Shown in pieces: positions 61,067-64,000 of a stretch of 64,000 nt of DNA. The position numbers and the translations under genes were made by a program. The notes beneath the pieces were generated by a model. The model was not told the DNA's origin. It saw nothing but the letters and a program-made list of their open reading frames with translations, and searched no databases. Location of the stretch: the NCBI GenBank assembly GCA_903916355.1, contig CAIWWN010000157.1, positions 1-64,000 on the forward strand, given 5' to 3'. Numbering within the stretch: the stretch's first letter is position 1; the number at the start of each line of letters is the position of its first letter. The stretch is from an uncultured Burkholderiales bacterium (GTDB lineage: Bacteria; Pseudomonadota; Gammaproteobacteria; Burkholderiales; Burkholderiaceae_C).

Positions 61067-62494
61067 TCACATTGAGAAAATTTTGCCCGGGTTCATGATG
61101 TTGTGCGGGTCCAGCGCCCGCTTGATGGTGCGCATCATGTCCACCGCGCCTTCGCCGGTTTCGGTGCGCAAAAAATCCATCTTGTGCAGGCCGATGCCGT
61201 GCTCGCCGGTGCAGGTGCCGCCCAGCCTGAGCGCGCGGTGCACCAGTTGCTGGTTCAGCGCCTCAGCCGTGGCGCATTCTTGCGGGTTGTTCGGGTCGAT
61301 CAAATAGCCAAAGTGGAAGTTCCCGTCGCCCACATGGCCGACCAAGAAATACGGAATGCCACTGGCGTCGGTTTCAGCGATCGAGTCGAGCAGGCAGTCG
61401 GCCAGGCGGCTGATCGGCACGCAGGTGTCGGTGCTGATGGCGCGGCAGCCAGGCCGGCTTTGCAAAGCGGCAAAGTAGGCGTTGTGGCGCGCGGTCCATA
61501 AACGCGTGCGCTCCTCGGGGGTGGTGGCCCATTCAAAGGCGTTGCCGCCAAATTCGCTGGCAATTTCTTGCACCGTCTCGGCTTGCTCTTTCACGCCGGC
61601 GGGCGAGCCGTGGAACTCCATCAACAGCATCGGCTCTTCGCGCAGACCCAGTTTGGCGTAGGCGTTGACCATGCGCACCGCGTTGTGGTCGATCAACTCG
61701 ACCCGCGCAATCGGCACGCCCAGCTGGATGGTTTGGATCACCGCGCGCACCGCCGCCTCAATGCTCGGAAACGAGCAAATCGCCGCCGAAATGGCTTCAG
61801 GCAGGGGGTAGAGCTTGACGGTGATTTCGGTCAGCACGCCCAAGGTGCCTTCGCTGCCGATCATCAAGCGCGTCAGGTCGTAGCCGGCGCTGGATTTTTT
61901 GGCGCGGGTGCCGGTGCGGATCACCTCGCCGCTGGCGGTCACCACTTCGAGGGCCAAGACGTTTTCGCGCATCGTGCCGTAGCGCACGGCATTGGTGCCG
62001 CTGGCGCGGGTCGCGCTCATGCCGCCAATCGTGGCGTCAGCGCCCGGATCGATCGGAAAGAACAGGCCGGTGGATTTGATTTCTTCGTTCAACTGCTTGC
62101 GCGTCACGCCCGGCTGCACCACGACCAGCAGGTCTTCGGGGTTGATCGACAGCACCTTGTTCATGCGCATCAAGTCAATGCTGATGCCGCCCTGCACCGC
62201 CAATAAATGGCCCTCCAAAGACGAGCCCACGCCAAACGGAATCACCGGCACCTGGTACTGGGCGCACAGGCGCACCGCGTCGGAGACGTCTTGGGTGGAC
62301 TCGGCAAACACCACGGCAGCGGGTGGCGGCACGGTGGTGAAGGCCGACTCGTCACGGCCGTGCTGTTCGCGCACCACCAAGGCGGTGGAGCAGTTGATGC
62401 CAAAGCGGGCTTTCAAAGCCTCGATCAAGGCGTCAGGAACGGCGCGTTGGGCTATTTCGGGAGCCAGGTGGGCGGCTTGAGTCGGTGCGTTCAT
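61067..62494 (-). CDS. FAD-binding oxidase (D-lactate dehydrogenase/glycolate oxidase GlcD-like)
   Basis: PVIPFGVGSSLEGHLLAVQGGISIDLMRMNKVL, PGADATIGGMSATRASGTNAVRYGTMRENVL, GEHGIGLHKMDFL. Confidence 0.94.
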   Translation of the reverse strand: MNAPTQAAHLAPEIAQRAVPDALIEALKARFGINCSTALVVREQHGRDESAFTTVPPPAAVVFAESTQDVSDAVRLCAQYQVPVIPFGVGSSLEGHLLAVQGGISIDLMRMNKVLSINPEDLLVVVQPGVTRKQLNEEIKSTGLFFPIDPGADATIGGMSATRASGTNAVRYGTMRENVLALEVVTASGEVIRTGTRAKKSSAGYDLTRLMIGSEGTLGVLTEITVKLYPLPEAISAAICSFPSIEAAVRAVIQTIQLGVPIARVELIDHNAVRMVNAYAKLGLREEPMLLMEFHGSPAGVKEQAETVQEIASEFGGNAFEWATTPEERTRLWTARHNAYFAALQSRPGCRAISTDTCVPISRLADCLLDSIAETDASGIPYFLVGHVGDGNFHFGYLIDPNNPQECATAEALNQQLVHRALRLGGTCTGEHGIGLHKMDFLRTETGEGAVDMMRTIKRALDPHNIMNPGKIFSM

Positions 62495-62599
62495 GGGGAG
62501 TGTCTCCGTGGGGCAAGATGCCATCGAGGGCAAAGTTTACGCTGTGCAGGACCTCAAGCACAATCGGGGTTAACGCAACTGAATGAACCGAAGTGACTT

Positions 62600-63172
62600 A
62601 TGGGCCAACGTTTGACGCAAATTTCCACCCGCACCGGCGACAACGGCACCACGGGCCTGGGCAATAACCTGCGCGTATCCAAAAACAGCTTGCGCGTGCA
62701 CGCCATGGGCGAGGTGGACGAGCTCAACTCCCACATCGGCGTGTTGCTCTGCGAAGACATGCCCCAAGACGTGCGCGATGTGCTGGTGGAGGTGCAGCAC
62801 CAGCTGTTCAATTTGGGGGGCGAGTTGTCCATTCCTGGTTTTGAGTTGCTCAAGACCGAGGCCGTGGCCGACTTGGATGCCGCCTTGGCCCTTTACAACG
62901 CGCAATTGCCCAAGTTGCAAGAATTCATCTTGCCCGCTGGATCCCGCGGCGCGGCCTTGGCGCATGTGTGCCGCACCGTGGCGCGCCGCGCTGAGCGGGC
63001 CACGGTGGCGCTGGGCAACGAGGAGACACTCAACGAAACGCCCAAACAGTATCTCAACCGTTTATCAGATTTGATGTTTGTCCTGGCGCGTATTTTGAAC
63101 CGCATGAATGGCGGTGACGATGTGTATTGGAAAAGCCAGCGCATGGCGCACAACACCGACGATGCGGCTTAA
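62600..63172 (+). CDS. Cob(I)yrinic acid a,c-diamide adenosyltransferase (PduO type)
   Basis: 190 aa; TRTGDNGTTGLGNNLRVSKNSLRVHAMGEVDELNSHIGVL, FILPAGSRGAALAHVCRTVARRAERATV. Confidence 0.95.
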   Translation: MGQRLTQISTRTGDNGTTGLGNNLRVSKNSLRVHAMGEVDELNSHIGVLLCEDMPQDVRDVLVEVQHQLFNLGGELSIPGFELLKTEAVADLDAALALYNAQLPKLQEFILPAGSRGAALAHVCRTVARRAERATVALGNEETLNETPKQYLNRLSDLMFVLARILNRMNGGDDVYWKSQRMAHNTDDAA

Positions 63173-63506
63173 CTGCAAAGACGTTATGGCTGCGGGCTGG
63201 ATGGCGTTTTCAGCGCTGGCCAGCAGCGCAGCCGCTTCGGCCGAAACTTTGCGGCTGGAATGCGCGGTCGTCTATATGCCCGCCCGCAGCACCTGGGTGC
63301 GCACCTTGGCCTTGACGTTGCAGGACCAACAAGTTCAGTCTTTGACGATCGATGGCGTGGTGCCTCATGCTTTTGCGAGGAACGGCGCGCTCTTGATCAC
63401 CGCCATCGACAACGAGCGTATTCAAATCGATGTGGTGCAGCGGCAATGGCAAAGCGATTACCGTGGCCATGCTTCGGGTCAAGGGCGTTGCGACGCGGTG
63501 GAGTGA
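63162..63506 (+). CDS. Hypothetical secreted protein
   Basis: Start MRLNCKDVMAAGWMAFSALASSAAASAETLRLECAVVY overlaps the previous stop; signal-peptide-like N-terminus. Confidence 0.65.
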   Translation: MRLNCKDVMAAGWMAFSALASSAAASAETLRLECAVVYMPARSTWVRTLALTLQDQQVQSLTIDGVVPHAFARNGALLITAIDNERIQIDVVQRQWQSDYRGHASGQGRCDAVE

Positions 63507-63619
63507 ACGCACCGCGCAGCGCCTTCATAAGGCCCTGCACCCAAACGCTGTCGCCAAGGTGCACCGCACGCGGGTTTTCCGGGTGACAAGGCGTCAGCGC
63601 CACTGCTACCCTTGCGCTC

Positions 63620-64000
63620 ATGAATGCAAGCTCTAACCCCCACGCCCCCGCGGCCCCGATCGCCCCGTTTGCGCCGCAAATTCGGCTGTATCAAGACTGG
63701 CTGAAGGCCCACCTGGGCCTCTCGTTTGAGACCTACAAAGAGCTGTGGCAATGGTCAATCACGGACCTGGATGCTTTTTGGCAAAGCATTTGGGACTATT
63801 TCGACATGCGCTCGCCCACCCCCCACAGCCAGGTGCTGGCCAAAAACGCCATGCCTGGCGGGCAATGGTTTCCCGGGGCCCAATTCAACTATGCGCAGCA
63901 GGTGTTGCGCCATGTGCAACCGGCCGATCAGGCCGGCTTCATGGCCCTGATTTGCCGCAATGAAAAAGGGCAACACAGCGAAATGTCCTGGCCTGAGCTG
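63620..64000 (+). CDS. Acetoacetate--CoA ligase, N-terminal part (runs off window end)
   Basis: Not in the ORF track because it has no stop; ATG 63620 reads in frame to the end: MNASSNPHAPAAPIAPFAPQIRLYQDWLKAHLGLSFETYKELWQWSITDLDAFWQSIWDYFDM...MPGGQWFPGAQFNYAQQVL. Confidence 0.85.
   Translation, partial: MNASSNPHAPAAPIAPFAPQIRLYQDWLKAHLGLSFETYKELWQWSITDLDAFWQSIWDYFDMRSPTPHSQVLAKNAMPGGQWFPGAQFNYAQQVLRHVQPADQAGFMALICRNEKGQHSEMSWPEL

Overview
The window is a gene-dense, high-GC bacterial chromosome segment. Its gene content and order (minCDE, mnmG-rsmG-parA-parB, livFGMH, lldP) suggest Betaproteobacteria/Burkholderiales, probably Comamonadaceae-like; this is an inference. I support about 56 protein-coding genes. 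I found no rRNA, tRNA, CRISPR, phage or insertion sequence. Three regions stand out. (1) The AT-rich minC/DUF2788 intergenic region (about 41964-42240) has DnaA-box-like sites, a run of four TAG trinucleotides (DnaA-trio-like), a GC-rich spacer and an AT-rich tract. I propose it as a candidate chromosomal oriC. (2) One perfect and two near-perfect parS sites (TGTTTCACGTGAAACA) lie inside the mnmG and rsmG coding sequences. Downstream is a parA/parB locus with an alpha/beta hydrolase between the two par genes, followed by two tandem hybrid histidine kinases. (3) A same-strand, largely overlapping nine-gene cluster (about 2146-9783) encodes a periplasmic-type glutathione peroxidase, FAD amine oxidase, DUF1365, CFA-type methyltransferase, chalcone-isomerase-like protein, MFS transporter, DUF3833, SDR and an NTF2-like protein. 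It looks like a membrane-lipid modification/oxidative stress module. Much of the rest is ordinary housekeeping. All calls come from reading the sequence and supplied translations; no database search was run.
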